A stretch of DNA of 64,000 nt from Malurus cyaneus samueli (GCA_009741485.1 CM019216.1:56541804-56605803), one strand, 5' to 3'. Counted from the first letter of the stretch, positions 14,520 through 28,800 are shown. Notes: generated by a model from the letters alone, not told the origin. Made by a program: numbers and translations.

Positions 14520-15060
14520 TGTCAGCGAGCGCGGGCTGAGCAGAAGGCGGGCGCGAGGGCCACGCGGGCTGCAGCAGGAGGCTTCTCCAGTGGGCTCCCA
14601 TCTGTCAGGGCTGCGTGCTGATAAAGCCAGCGGCAGCTGGCTCGGCTCGCCGCTAATCCATTCATCCCGGCTGTGGATCAGAAGGTGGCCTGTCCCTTCC
14701 CGGAGGCCTGTGGACCTTGGAGAGTTGCCGTAGCCTCTGAGCAGTCCCACTGGAGCTGGCAGCAAGTATAATGACGGAGCACATGCAACTTGAGCGAGGG
14801 GCATGTGTTGCGGCTGTAGGGCATTGTGCTGGGGACAAAGCCACTCGCTCTCAACCCAACTGACCTGTTGTGCCGTCATCAACAGCAGTGTGTTCGCAGC
14901 TGAAGTGCTAGCAATGGGTGGGAGATCATTATTAATGTGTTATTTGGGGAGGAACTGCGAAGTCCTGGAATATTTTTCTGCGTGTCGTGCAACTCGTTGT
15001 GCACAGACTGCCGAGCAGAGTTAGCCGCTTGGAGCTCCAGATGGCACCGACGACTGTGAG
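14520..15060. promoter_or_regulatory. small CpG-rich island, possible alternative promoter or enhancer
   Basis: Roughly 30 CpG dinucleotides occur in about 540 bases, against very few in the surrounding AT-rich DNA. The first 200 bases are densest, with repeated GCGCG and CGGGC words. Visible motifs include a GATA site (CTGATAAAG near 14620), a bicoid/OTX-type CTAATCC near 14653, and a CTCF-like CCAGATGGC near 15040. Overlapping frames of 60-121 codons on both strands match nothing I recognise and are expected by chance in CpG-rich DNA. It could be an alternative first-exon promoter, an orphan island, or a CpG-rich enhancer. Direction is unknown. Confidence 0.5.
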
Positions 15061-18000
15061 AGACCACGACTGTATGTGATCTTTCCTACTGCTTTTTGGT
15101 GTAGGCGTATTATTGCCGTTACAAATAATTTATGAGTATAGTGGTTATTTAAAACCATGTAGTAGGTTGCGCTTTCCTTCCCTATCAAGGGTGCATAGCT
15201 TGTTAACTAACAAAAGTAGTGAGATAATTCCTGCTCTAAAAATTTACAGCCTTCCGCGCACAAAATCTGTCATTGAGCCTGGAAGGTCTTGAGAGGAGGA
15301 TTGCTGAGAACAAGAGACACAGCAGAAGATAAGAAGTACAGAGAGAGAACAGGAATAGAAAGATGACGGGGAAGCATACGCACGGCAGAGCTTCAGTGTA
15401 AGAGCTGAAACGCTGTAAAATCGTCCAGCAAGTAAGACCTTGTCAGTGAGGGATGGAATCTTCAATCGTCTCTTAGGAATGGCAGCTCTTTCTTATATTA
15501 AAGAGGACTTAAATATTTTGTGAAATACAGGATGGCGACACAGCTGTACAGTAAAAGGAAAGATGTAGGCAGGAATGTCTCCTGTCATGGTTCCCCAGTC
15601 AGTGGACCCAGCACATGCTCAGCTGCCACATCTCTTGCAACAGTGTCAGTAGTTGTGTAGCATTTCTGTTTATTTGATGACTTACCNAAAAAAACTAGAT
15701 CTCAGAAGTCATAAAGTAATTAAACAGTTCATAAGAAACTGGTTCTGTCCCACAAAAGAGGTGCTTGAGAATTTAATAGAATCCTGGTCTAAGGATTGGC
15801 ATCAGTTGCAGCAAACACCTCTGAGGCAGTCCAGAAGAAAATGGACACAGTGCTGCTGCTTGATTTGATTCCCCAATCAATGGTTGACACGACCTTCCAT
15901 GCATGTGACATATTAGAAGATGCAGGATACACCAAATTGAACTGATGTGGAAGATGAAGCATTAGGAGAGCAAAACAAAAACTGCTCAGAGTTCTCTCAC
16001 AAGCTTTTTTATACCAAAGTTTTGTTATAACCAAAGTTGCAGAGGTTATAGGGAAACCAATACGATAGTCACAAATGTCTTTATTTGAACTGAGAGGTGG
16101 CTCACCTTTACAGATTAATTTCTTTAAAAGGATATTAATACATATACAACAACAGGGAATACATGGATTTTTGCTCTTCTTTTTTATGATGAGACCCCTC
16201 TTCAGAGGTATACTTTAAATGAATCGTGTTGAAGTCCTCAGAAAGGAAGACTCAGTTGTAGAGCAAGCATAAATAGAGCACACAAGCTTGGATAGGAAAA
16301 TCACGTGCGCAGCTTGGTGGACTGGGCTCCATGGTTTTGTAGTTCTGTGATGAGCCCAGCTCTGCTTTGCTTCAAACATGAAAATCTATCTCAAGTAGCT
16401 AAACTGCAGTCCAGACTTACATGAACAGTTAAGCTCTCAATACCTTAAATACACTGTGGAAATATGGATAGATGAAACGGAACATTGGATAAAATTGGAT
16501 TTGGCATAGTAAATTTATATAGACTTTTTAGGCTTGTGCTATTTCTGTGGGACACTGTTCTGTTTTGACTCTAATTTTAGTTCAGAGAACTTGTTTGATT
16601 TCCTTTTTCACATCCATATGTGCTCATATGGTGAATTTATAGTCTTTTTACTAGGTTTTCATTATGTTAACTCTAATTATTATAGCACTGTGGAAGCAGT
16701 GCTGTAGTAGTTCATATTGAGATATAAGTTCTTATGTTTATTCGGTAGAGGGTTTTTTTTTTTAACATTTCAATATCAGGACTTAGGACTTTAAAACAGT
16801 AATATTTTAGAGGTGTGTAAATGGATGCAAGAGGAAGGCAAAATCTGTTGATAAGAATTTTCTTCTGGCTTAATCAAATAATTCAGAATTTCCTGAAATT
16901 TCCTACCACTGAAATAGAATTTATATTAATATACACTGCAGATGTTGAAATACTCTATTTAACCAATGAAAAAGTTTATAAACCACTTAAAATAGCTTCC
17001 TAAGAGAATATATTATTTTGTTCTCTTTTAGTGACTAGACGGCTCCCAGTACATCTTTTCGTATGTGTGCAAGAGGTTTTTTCCCATTGAAGACTTGTCC
17101 ATGCGCCTTATTTATTGTTATCTTCTGTCCTTAAGGGGAGCAGCAGCTCTGGCAGTGGCTTTTACTTTGCTATCAATGCCAAGGATTAAATTTCAAATGT
17201 TCTGTGAGATGCCGTGTTCTACAGAGAGTCTGTTACGAAAAGTGGAGGGTTTATACAAATACAGCCTAACAGTGACGTGTTTCTCTAAAAATACTGGCTG
17301 CCTTCTCCTTACCTCAGTTGTCTTCCTGGCTCAGTGGTATTCCTTTCCCCAAGGCATCAGTCTTCAGGGTGAAACGGCTGTGTCCAAGACTCACAGATTT
17401 CTCTTGGGGAGATGACAGAAGAGGAGAAGAAGCTCTCCCAGGAGGACACAGAAGTTAGTGGAAGTGGGCTTATCAGTGGGAGGGGGTGGACAATGGGATA
17501 CCACAGGAGGAGAATGGTCAAGAAAGAAGGCTGATGGGGTGGATGAGGGAGGATGGGGAGTTCAGGCTCCAGTGAAGCCCCCCAGGGCTTTCTGAGGAGA
17601 AAAGTTTGAGTTGACTTCTAGCAGCAGAAGTTTGTTTAGAAAAAGTAGAGGGTGAAAATGAAGGTGGGGACATGCAAAGGTACAGTGAAATATGTTCACT
17701 GATCTTGCTGATGAAGGAGAGCTGGAAGATGAGGTATTAGTTGATGGGGGTTGTCAGGTAATTTTGTTTCCCATGTGGTGGAAGAATAAATTGTGTATCA
17801 GTTGTTGAGGGCTTGGGTACAGTAGCTTTTCAATGTTGGATAATTCTTTGTCACCATCCCTGGCCTTGCAGATGTTTCTGTGAAACCTCTCCCCATTGTG
17901 CTAACACCAGCACATGCATCCCAGAGCTTTTACGGAATTTTCTGTGACCTGCCATAAGCTGGCCATGTGGTCTGGCAGTGGTGCCTGCCCCAGGATTCTC

Positions 18001-21000
18001 ACCAAATGTAGTGTGATGAAAACTGGTTTCAGTAAGAAAATGACCCCATGTCTGCAGTTTGCATCAAGGCAGAAGGTAGTGTTTGCCACATATTTTATAG
18101 CGGCATTTTGATGTTCCCCTGCTTGTAATAGGTTGTTCTTACAGTTAAACTCTGGCATGTGCTACAAGTGAGCGTTCATGTTTAGTGCACTTCTGAGCCA
18201 TGACAGCACTTTTTTTTGAGTCCTTACAGTTGGTCCTTCCTCAGCAGTGTATGAAAAAAAATCTCTTATCATTAACTTTTCTTTTGCAGTGAAGAAGTAG
18301 GTGCAGGGAAATAAAACATAATTTCATCATTCGGTGGGCAGGCTTTGACTGAGCTTAAAGGCTTAAATGAGTAGAAAAAACTACCTATTGGTGGGTTTAT
18401 TTTTTAATTAAAAGCTTGTGAATGGAAGACATATCCTATCCTGCTGCATAATTAACAAAATGTGTTTGGCCTGAAATATAATAGCTTAAATGGATGAACA
18501 GAAGCAGAAACATCAAGTCTTGCAAGTCACCTAGAACTTGTGGTGTTTATTGATATTTTAAAGGAAACTGATACAGTAAAAATAAATTCAGTTTTTAGCC
18601 TAAGGCTGAAACACAGATCTTTTCACCATTCACAACTTTCTAAGAGGAATTATTTGTGACTGCTGCATGCCTTTGAGGAAGGACAGACAGTTGTATGTAT
18701 CACTTCAGTTTTCCTTTGGAAAAAAAAAATGGTCTGTAGGCATATAGGGAACCATATTCTGTACTGGAACTAACACTTGTAATTCAGGGTTTATGTTTGC
18801 TGAAAATATCTGTCTTATCTTACCTCATGCTTTTTTCTCGGCTGCCTTCTTACCCTTCTACCACCCTTCCCACCAGTAACAAAAAGGGAAAAATAAGAGA
18901 GAAGAAGAGAAAAAAACCAAGGAAACTCAGTGAATTTGCTATAGTTTGTATATGTGCTCTGAAATAAACACGACAAGGTCAGCAACACACAGAGGCACAT
19001 TTCTTGTGATGGAATTGCTCTGCAGCTGGAGCCAATGAGGAACCTTGATGCTGTAATCACAGATCACCAAAAGATCTGTTACTTGGTTCTGCGCACAGCA
19101 CACTGAGTGCACTTTCTCCAAACAGGGACCTTCTTGCATTCAGTTCCCTGACTGGAATGTCATGCCATTCCTTAGGAACTTTTTCTCACTTCCAGCTTTT
19201 ACTGGGAGTTTTTACCCTTTCTGCTTATGCCAGATTGACCTTTCTCTTATTTAGCTGTCTTTCCCATCATGTTTATCTTCTGATCATTTTAATTTATATA
19301 GTTTATTTTACTGACAGTATTTTCATAGGTATGCTTCTTCTAACTAGTAATGCTCATAAAATATAGCAGTCTTAGTTTTTCTGCAATTAGGTATAGCTAT
19401 CTGTACAGAAATAGTTTTGGAAACCATTCATAATGCAACATTCTGTATTTCAGGGCTGGTCAACTTCAAACATCCTTTCTGCTGTCCTCGATTATTATGT
19501 TATCTATAGCATCTGATTCCCAAACAGTTAAAATTTATTGTACTTTGGGAAGTGATGTGGATTAAATATGAATAAATACATTTTTATATATAATCTTCTC
19601 TCTTCCCTTGCAGTGATTCTGTGTAGTAAGTGTGCATTGATTTTATCACTGGAGACCAAGTTTTTCAAGGAGCATATACAATGTCAGGCTTAGTGTCCAA
19701 CACACTGTTGGCAGAAGTCATTCTCTTCATGTTGTCTCCCCAAAACTTTTCTTTTGCCCATGTTTGAGAAGTTCATTAGAGTTACTTCACATAAGTAAAA
19801 AATACCTTGCTGGTACTAGGTTGCTCTAAAGATAATTTTCATACACTACAAATTATGTGAGATATCTAAACTAGGTATTTAATGAAGAGAAATAGCAGAT
19901 TTAAATGTATTCTGCATTTAGGAAAACTAAGCATCAAAATTTGCAAGTTCAAGTCCAGGATAGTGACCTGGCTGCTCCGATTCTCGGCTTTTGAGGTAAA
20001 AGACTGGGAATGCCTTTTGATCTTGAGGTTTCTGGTTTTATACAGCTGTGAGAACATCCCACAGATGCTTTCTATGTCTTGGGAAGGGCAAAACCATTTC
20101 TAATTCCAAATTGTCTCCTTTCCTACTCTAAGCAAGCACCTTAACAAAGCTCTTCCCACGTAAGGGGAATTCACTATCTTCTTCACTTAATGTGAACAGC
20201 TGTTTGAGCAAAGAATGTTACAGCCTTTCTGTTGCAGCATTTTATGCCTTAAGAGCTGGAGGTGTAACAGTTAATGCCAAAAAGCAACAGGTTACCTCCA
20301 TCCAGAGCTTTAAAGATCTGGATGATTGTAGAGAACGCAGATTCAGTGGCTCAGAGGTTGTGCAGCAGCATAGTTTTTAGATCATGTGTTGTTTGTCATG
20401 TCCTGACTTCATCTTCAATCAGTATTGTTCTGTGCAACCCTTCCAAACCACATATCTTCATAAACAGATGTGAAACTGAAAATCCTGTATTAAGACTATT
20501 CCCTGATTTGTGAGTAGTGGCTGGTTGTTTTAATATGCACAGATGTCTCAGTTTATGGACACATCCCAGCAAGGAAGTCTCTGCTGGACATCCCCAACAC
20601 TGGAAACCCTTCCTTTATTTTATTGTGGCAGATACTTGATTTTGAACAAGGGATCACATTTTGGCTGTGAGCACACAGGACTGAAGGAGCAGGTGACAAG
20701 ATCATATGAAAGAGATAGGCATTTCTATCTTAAAAATCTTTCTATCTATTTTAAAAGATACATTGTTATATGGTGTGCTGATGGATAAACTCACCTCCAC
20801 GCACTTTGGCCTGACCTTCAATCCACAAGAATTTTTTCTTATTTCATCTTACTATGAAGGTGATGTTCCTTTCTCAATCACCTTTTCTGGAACTTCAAAG
20901 AAAATCCCAGGCAGGCTGGACAGAGTGCTCCTGTAGCCCATTTGGAGTTTCTCTGCAAGGTGGCTTCTTAATTCCTCCTAAACCCAGCTGTCAGTAGGCA

Positions 21001-23639
21001 TGGTTTTAACCTGCTTCCAGTGCCAAGGCCCCTCTGTGCATCTGCAGTGTTTCCAGGTTTGTTCCTGGACCCCTACCAGGTTTATGAGTGTGAATGGGGC
21101 TTGTTCCAGGACCTCTCTGCATTTGCCCTTCATGAATCTAATTATGGGGTTTGAAAACAGACATTATTTACTGGTAACTGATGTTCTTTACCACAGTGGC
21201 ACACATGAACATTCATGGTGTGCATTCCTCTTTCCCTCCCTGCACTCACTCCCTTGAAAGTCCTTTTGAAACCCCTGTCTTTGGGATACTGCAGTCAGAT
21301 TGAAACCTGGCACGGTACGGTTACACCCACAGGGAGAAAGAAAGCGTGTGGGAGGCCCACAGCCATGTACCAGGCAGATGTGGGTACAGGGAATCTGCCT
21401 CCGAGTGCCAGGGTGTATCTACCTGCCATGGGACCTGTGAGCTGTGGGTATCAGGGAGATGAAGTGGCAAATACAGCTTTCCTTTTCCTCTTGAAATCTC
21501 TTTTTTTGTCTCCCACTATGTTAAGTGAAGTTTCTCTGCATTCAGATTTTAAATTCAGGCAAATCTGTCATCGGTTATTAAAACATTCAGTTGGTTTTCA
21601 AACAAGGCACTCTCCTGCACAGAAACACACCGTCCCATTTACTCCCAACATGCCCAGCCATGTTTCTGAGCTTTGCTCATGTTCTTCTAAATGAAAATGT
21701 CACACTTCCTTTTCTAGTGAACTTGTGAAACTGGTCAAACTAGACTGACACAGCAGCATAATCTTACATTCGCTGCTTCTTTAGCTTTGTAGACAAAATG
21801 CAACCCTGACAATGCCGTGTATGGCTCGGGGTAGATTAAAGCATGTGCTTTCTTGTAGGATAAATGATGTGGAAATGTAACTCGCCTTGATGTGTCCTCT
21901 CTGTCTCTTTCTTTCTCTTTTCTTCCCTCTCTCTTCTTTCTTCTGTAACCTCTCATTTCTTTTGAAAATAGTGGAGACGAGTTCAAAGAGATTGAGACTC
22001 TCTTCCACCATGGGGAGTGAATGAGGAGCGATAGCCGGGGGAATGAAGAGAGAAAAACACAGCTCAAGTATTGATGTTGGAATGGCAGCTTTCTCTTTTT
22101 TACTCTTCCCTGAGATTTTGCGCCTGTGAAAGATGGCTGGAGAAAGCCCATTTGAGGAAAGAACAAATTCCAGTATGGTTCTCTGGAAGGCCAGCCTACA
22201 CTGGAGTAGTTTGGAACCTTCTTTGAGATTTGTTGCATTCTTACTAAGGGGATTTATATTTGCACACTTTTCTTTTCTGACTGTTCAACCCAGGAAAGTA
22301 AAGGTCAGAGAAGTGATTGTAATCTGCAGCCCCCCTCATTTCCCATATGTATGACAAAGCAGAGCAATTCCTGAATTTCAAAAACTGATACAAACCCATT
22401 CTCAACAATATACACTTTTCTTTTTCTTACCTAATGTCTTTCACTCTCTCCTAGATATTTATTTAAGGTACCCCCCTATTCCCCTTTGTCCTCTCCCATC
22501 CAGCAATACATATATGACATACACATTTGTGCAACACAATGCATTAGAGAGAAGTATTAGTGATGCAATTATAAAATGAGCTAAGATGGCCCTTTTAAGT
22601 ACAAATATCCTTTATAAACCTAATGATTTGGGAATGTAAAAAATTGCTTACTTAGCTGACAAATGCATAAGTATAGAGCTTATTGTTTATAATATTAGAT
22701 AAAATGGTAGAAGGGAAGTAATAAAAATGATGTGCAGTGCTGAGAGCAGACTCCAGTGCACGTTTTCAAATAGAACTGTTACTTCTCACATGTGGTGATC
22801 AAAATGATGATGGCAGTGATGTAGCTGACTTCTAATTGCCTGATTCACAAACTGAAGAGTGACCATGAAAAATACCTTGCTAGGATTGTGACACCTAGTG
22901 TGAATATATTTCTCTTGTAGATAAAAAAAAAGAGAAAATTAGGTTTTTGCCTAATGTCAGAATGTTTAAAAAACAAAGTAAGTGAAAAAGAATGGGTAGA
23001 TAGAAAGGGTATTGAATGGCAAAAATGGTACATTTATACATATAAAGTAGATGCAAAAAACACACCCCCTCCTTTCCCCCCTATTTTCACTGCAGGGTAA
23101 TAGTAAATAAAAAAGATCTCAAGCTTTCAATCCTGTGTTTTAGTTTATTAAAATTTATAAAAGTCAAATAGTGTTTCTTGCTGTTTGTTTCATGTTCCCA
23201 GGGCTGGCTTGTTTATCCCCAGGAAGAGGTGGGAGTGTCTCTTGGGATACTAGCCTCACAGTCTGAGTCTGGGAACAAATTCATCTAACACAGCACTCCT
23301 AAATTAAAAGAAGAGTTACTGGTTGGTGGTTATGGAAATCTGTTTAGGTAAAGATATACCACAGAATTTAAATTTAATTTGGAAATTATTATGGGCAGGC
23401 GTGATAGCACTAATATTCAGGGTGTCTGACATTTCCGACTGTAAAAGCCTGGTTTAGGTTTTGCTTACAGATAATTTTTTAAAATGTTGAAAATATCACA
23501 AAAACAGCCATTAAAAAAAAAAGGGTTTAAAGAATATTTTCAGGCACCAAAAAAACCCCACCACAGCACAACAGCTTCTCTTTAAACAGACCTCGCAGTC
23601 GCATTATTTTTAGCAAAAACTCAAAGAGGAACTGGCACT
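15061..23639. other. AT-rich non-coding stretch
   Basis: No gene or transposon is recognisable. One ambiguous base (N) lies at 15687, just before a run of A residues, and probably marks an unresolved homopolymer. The segment at about 17400-17690 is purine-skewed on the + strand, with many GGAG and GAAG words. A pyrimidine-only-like CT tract lies at about 21896-21958. The longest frame, 167 codons on the minus strand near 21.7-22.2 kb, covers that CT tract and is low-complexity, so I treat it as fortuitous. Confidence 0.65.
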
Positions 23640-24300
23640 GGGCGTGCAGGGCAGGTCACTTGCCATTGCCATAAAATCTGCCCCTGTTACCACACCTGGC
23701 ACATCTGAGTTGGTAATGCCGCCCGCTCAGTCCAGGAGTGCAGCTGAAAAGGCTCAAAGAGCCTTTCACCAGCAGCCCGGGCTGTGCCTGGCAAGGGAGA
23801 CAGCCGGCTGCTCTGAGAGCGGAGGTGAGGCATGAGACTGAGCTGAGGATGTGGCACAGAAGGGCCCTCGGTGACAGCAGGAAGGGAGCAAAGCCCATTA
23901 GGGAGGTGACAAGAGAGGATGACTGGCTGAAGAAAAGGACAGGAGTAGGGAGAAACCAGGGTCTGCTGAGGAGGTGTGGAGCTCCACTGTGGTAGGGCAG
24001 GAGTGAGCAGGACATCAGCACTGGTGGTGATGCTGGCTTTAGGGGAAGGCAGTGAAGAGTGGACTGAGAGAAAGAGGACAGGGGACATTGGGCGCAAGGA
24101 CAGCACACGGCCTGGGTGCCCAGGGATGGGTGGGGAGGGAAAGCAGAGGCTGGGAGCTGTACAGACAGAAATTGTCCTGAGAGTGAAGCCTCTTGATCTG
24201 CCTTGAGATTAAGGCCAGGAGAGTCACATGGGAAAGGTAGCAGGACTAGGTAGGACGTGAACAAACGGGAGGTGACAGGGAAAGAAGACCAGATCTGAGT
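23640..24300. other. GC-richer, purine-skewed segment with fortuitous long frames
   Basis: The + strand is dominated by GGAG, AGGA and GGGA words for more than 600 bases, and GC content is clearly above the flanks. The skew removes stop codons in some frames, giving a 220-codon minus-strand frame (23656-24318) and an overlapping 139-codon frame. Both are rich in Ser, Pro and Leu with no recognisable domain. The segment could be an old diverged repeat, an unannotated GC-rich exon or lncRNA exon, or simple compositional drift. I see no terminal repeats and no splice-site pair that settles it. Confidence 0.4.
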
Positions 24301-25489
24301 TGACATCAGCAACCTCAATATTCACATCTTAACTTTTGATCCTATTTTTGTGACCTACTATAATGTTTTAACAGACAGGGCTCTGTGCATAGGGGTGTTA
24401 AAAATATCTGACCTTGGAAGAACATAGAATATCCTTAGTGTATGAGCATTTGCAAAAACAGCCTGTATTTCACAAGCACATACTTCAACATCCACAACCT
24501 CCAGTGCTCATAATCTAAAAATCATGACACATCTTGAGGTTTGTGTACTTTTTCTTTTGAGAGGGAATGCTTCATTAAAATAAGCTGACTGCAGTGTGAA
24601 GCACATACACATGAAATTCTCCCTCACGAGAACTGCACATCACTTTTATATTGAAAAGCTTCAGTTTTGATGGGCTGTTTCTGTGAAGGGGTGCTCATGT
24701 ACTGACACAAAGGCTTACGTTACAACAAATGAGGTTACCAAAAGACGTTTTGGAGGTGGCAAAGCTGGGTGTTCAACATGATTATTAGACTACCTGGTAC
24801 TGTTTTCAAAGCTAGCTATGAATTTCACTTGATACCAGCTTTCAGTATGACTTTGGCACATAAAGAAATCTTTTGTAAAAGAGTTAAGATTTCATGCAAG
24901 TTTTTTTTTCCCTTCCTTCCAAATGTTAATATAGCTCCTTTAAATTCCTAATAAAGATTTTAAATATCTTAAATATTTCACTGATAGGCTGTTATTCACA
25001 GTGGGAGCTGAATTAATCTTGGCTCCAGAAAGCTCATTGAAGTAAATACTTCTGTCAGGAATGAATGTGGGCTTAAGGGTTAACTGCTGCCTCTGTTAAC
25101 ACCTGTTATGTAGAGCAAAGGCAGAAAACTTCATCAGTTTTGACTACAGCCTTTTATATACGAAGGCCTTTTTACAAATTTCTAAACTTAATTTAACCTT
25201 TAAAGTACCTGACTTTAAAGGGGGTGTTCAAATGTCTCTCTGTGCAGACTTAAAGAGCCTTTGTAGGAGTATTTTGAGCAGTGTTAATAACAATGGTTTC
25301 TGGCAGTTGCAAAATGAGATCTGACCAATTTTAGGAAAATTCTGGCATTAAACCCACCAAGCTTGTGTTTGAAACAGTGTTTCAGTTTGAGCAGAGTTAA
25401 AGTGATGTTTTCAGAAAAAGTTCTGCACCTTGCTAGAAATGACAGACAGCTGCTAGACGAGGTAATGATCTGTCTTCATGTTTGATGCC

Positions 25490-25800
25490 TTCTTTTATCA
25501 GTCTAAGGCTTTTCACTGAGTCAGATCTATTGATTAGCATTAGTTTACTTCTCGGGAAGCCTGCTTTGCATGGAAATGTCATGGGCTGGGGATGCTAACT
25601 GCATGCCAAGCAAGAGCTTGAACTCTGTCTAATGCTGCCGAGTAAATTACATGTTTGCTAAATGTTCAGCAAGGATAATAGCTTTGCAGCCCCCCAAAAC
25701 GTTAAATGGGCTCGGGTTTGTCTCCTGTGAACAAATACTGGGAGGGAAAATAATGAGATCATAATAGAAGATACCTTGCACTTTGCTTTATGGAGTATGA
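25490..25800. promoter_or_regulatory. candidate conserved non-coding element
   Basis: The block contains no simple repeat and has balanced composition with many factor-like words: ATGCTAAC, TGATTAGCATTAG, TAAATTACATG and an ATGCAT-like centre. It resembles deeply conserved vertebrate non-coding elements by texture. Conservation itself is not visible in a single sequence, so the call is a guess based on composition. Confidence 0.2.
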
Positions 25801-28800
25801 GTTTATGGAGTTACAGTTGAATGAAACTCCAGAAAGTTTGGGGGAAGACGACTGCTTCAGTAACTGGTGCATCTGTGTGCAAAGGAATCATAATGCAAGA
25901 GTGGGAGGAGAAAGATCTACATCATTACTATTAATGAAATTAATTTAACCTCTTCAAAAAAATTAAGAAAGAAAAAAGAACACACAGAAACAATGTGGGG
26001 GGGACAGGAATTTGGTTGAATGCAATGTTTTAATCTAAAATAGTGGGGGCTTGTTTTGTTTTTCCTATTTTGCTCGCAGGGATCCAGGTGCAACACTCTC
26101 TATATATATGGTCACTTTGAAAGCAGAAGCTTAAAAATAACACTGCTCAGTAATTATGCTAACTGCATTGGTGGAGATTTGCCGCAAGCTAATAACCTTG
26201 GGGTAGAAGAAGACAGTCTGGATACATTGAGAAGGACTTTTAACAACCCATTATTTGAGAGTAATTTTAACCTTTTTAAGTGTAGTAAAAATCTAGGATT
26301 TTTTTTTAAATTTCATGGAGATTTTATTGTTGTAAGAAGCATAGGAATGTAAACATTGATATTCAGTGATTTAATGTCATGCTTCATCTTTTAGTTTAGT
26401 ATAATTCCTGTGTATTTTCCAGGCAAGTCCTACACCCCTTTATTCCTTTCCCATTTTTTTTTCTAGCTTCTTTTTCCAGAGAACAGATTGGGTCATTTCC
26501 TACTATTTACGTTCTGTACTACTTGTAAAGGACGAACTAACATTTTTATAATATTTTAGGGGTTTTTTCATGCTATAAATACACAACATATTTTCTTTAG
26601 TCACAGTAAGAGATATACTTAAGATATACTCCAGGTGATACTGATTCCTTAAAATTGCTAGTACTGTCCATCTGCCCCAGACTCTTCCAATATCCAGGAT
26701 TACAACTGAAAACAATTCAGAGCACAGGTTAAGGAGAAAAAAAGACAATTTATGGTAAAGCAATTCTTTAAAATAATATGACGTGCAATCTTTCTCTTAC
26801 ATGTTTGTTCAATGGTTTAAGCCATTTCCAAGAACAGTGCTGTATGCTGCATAAATGTGCAGTAATTGCTTTACAAAAAAAATATTGCTTCTTTTAAATA
26901 CCTAATTTTAAATAATAAACGACATAGTGTTCCTTAGCTCAGAGATAACACCATCTGAGAAAGCTGGCCACTGATTTCAAAGAGAAGATGTGATCAAAAT
27001 AGGAGAACCATGGGGAGGGGAGAGCATCTCATGATGATTCTTGAAGGAAGATACTTCCCGTTTTGTATATCTGTAGAGAAAACTGAACTGCAAATGGTGA
27101 AATTTCCTAACAGTTTTAAAGTAGACTAATGTGTGGCATGCCTTGGCAAGCTGTAACTTGCCAATTTTTCTTCATCCTCTCAAGCATATGCCTTGCTTGC
27201 ATAACCAGTTTTTTAGCCACATGGATTCAGTGTTCCACGCTGCACGGAGGCTGTGCAAGTTTATTGCTAATACTAAAAGAACATTCATGTTAAGTTGTTT
27301 TGAATAGCAAATTCAAGCTAAAAAAAAATCTTGGGTATTTAAAAAAATAAAGAAGTGATTTGGTGAGCAGCATGGATATGCCACAGCGTGTGTCACCCAT
27401 CTCTGCATTCATCAGCTCTGCACTCTCACAAAAAGATCTTCCTATTGTGATGAAACTCCCTCCACATTGTGAAATACCCCTAAATGGTCTTCAGTTTGGC
27501 CAGATTACCGAAGGCCATATGGCCCTATAACATTTTGTTAATGCTCTTCCAAATCTCAGTAAAAGCCTTTCTTTCCAGCAATGCTAGTATCTTGCCTGAA
27601 TAAAATTAAATTTTAGTTCCTTGAAAGAAAATGTTATCAGCCTTCCTAGCAGCTGTGAGAATTGTGCTATGCTGATTAGATGTGACACATAGAAGAAAAA
27701 CTGCTCTAGCAAGTGGTATTTGTGATTCAGTAGGTGACACTGTTCTCTCTAAACCCGTGCAGAATCAATGCCCCTGCAGTGTATCAGGGGACAACATACC
27801 TTTTGCTGGCCCTGTCATTCAGATGAGATGTAAAACCGAAGTTCCGGACACTTGCAGTCATGGCAGGTTCCATTGTAAACTAGAAAGGAAGGTAGGAGAT
27901 TGCCCCAGCATCCAAGTTTGATTTATTGATAAGTAAATGTAATGGAACATGCACGATGACAGGTAGGCAGGGTTCTGTCCCTCCTTGCTGCATGTTGTAC
28001 ACGGTTCCTCTGTGCTGCGAGACTCCAGGAGAGCAGTCCCACAGTAGCACACCTGGCAGCAGTGATGCATCCCGCTGCTTCCAAGCAGTGTCTGGATAAA
28101 CAGGCTGCACAATGCATCCCAGAAGGCAACTGGGATTTTTTCATTGATGGAACAGGATGAACAGTATTTTTTGGGCTTGGACAGTAGTTGCCATTTTCAT
28201 GGAGTCCAGGATGAAGGCTTTCTGCTCTTAAGCACTGAGAGTTCTAAGTGCAGCAACTAATTTTTTTCCTACAAAAAAAAATTTCACTTGAAGATTGGTA
28301 TCTTAATTTCTTCATCTGTAGAACACCTGTATAAGAATTCAATGTGAACCTAGGTTTTTAGCTTCTGTATAACTGTGAAATATTAATTAATAAAATGGTA
28401 TTTACAGAAATAAGAGCTGTTCTGAAAATCCTTTCACACATATTACTTTGAATTTGTTAACAGACTGAACAAACTTAAAAATTTCCAGACTATTACATGG
28501 AGTGCCACAAAACTGGTTTGGGTTCTTTTTTTTTTTTGACTGCAAAATGTGAAGTACGAGTTTTAAGATATTCAGAAATTGTGTACTGAAGTACAGTTGG
28601 TAATATTTGCAGAATGGCAAGAGAGAGCTGAATTATGTATTTTGTAGGAATCTATTAATCTTCCTTGGGAATACCATATGCAAACAGGAATACTTCTAAA
28701 ATGAAGCAAAATGTACATACTGTGTAGTCAAGAGGGGAAGGCAAGTGTGAGTACTTCAAAAAGTGTATAATACCTTCAAAATGTGTATAATAGCAAAAAG

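Noticed and set aside
21735..22238. 167-codon minus-strand frame as a gene
   Set aside because: Its core is a Lys/Arg/Glu-rich translation of a CT-rich simple tract, so the openness is compositional.
28278..28330. Third MIR-like core (TTCACTT ... TTTCTTCATCTGTAGAA)
   Set aside because: Only a short stretch lines up and the flanks do not continue the element order.
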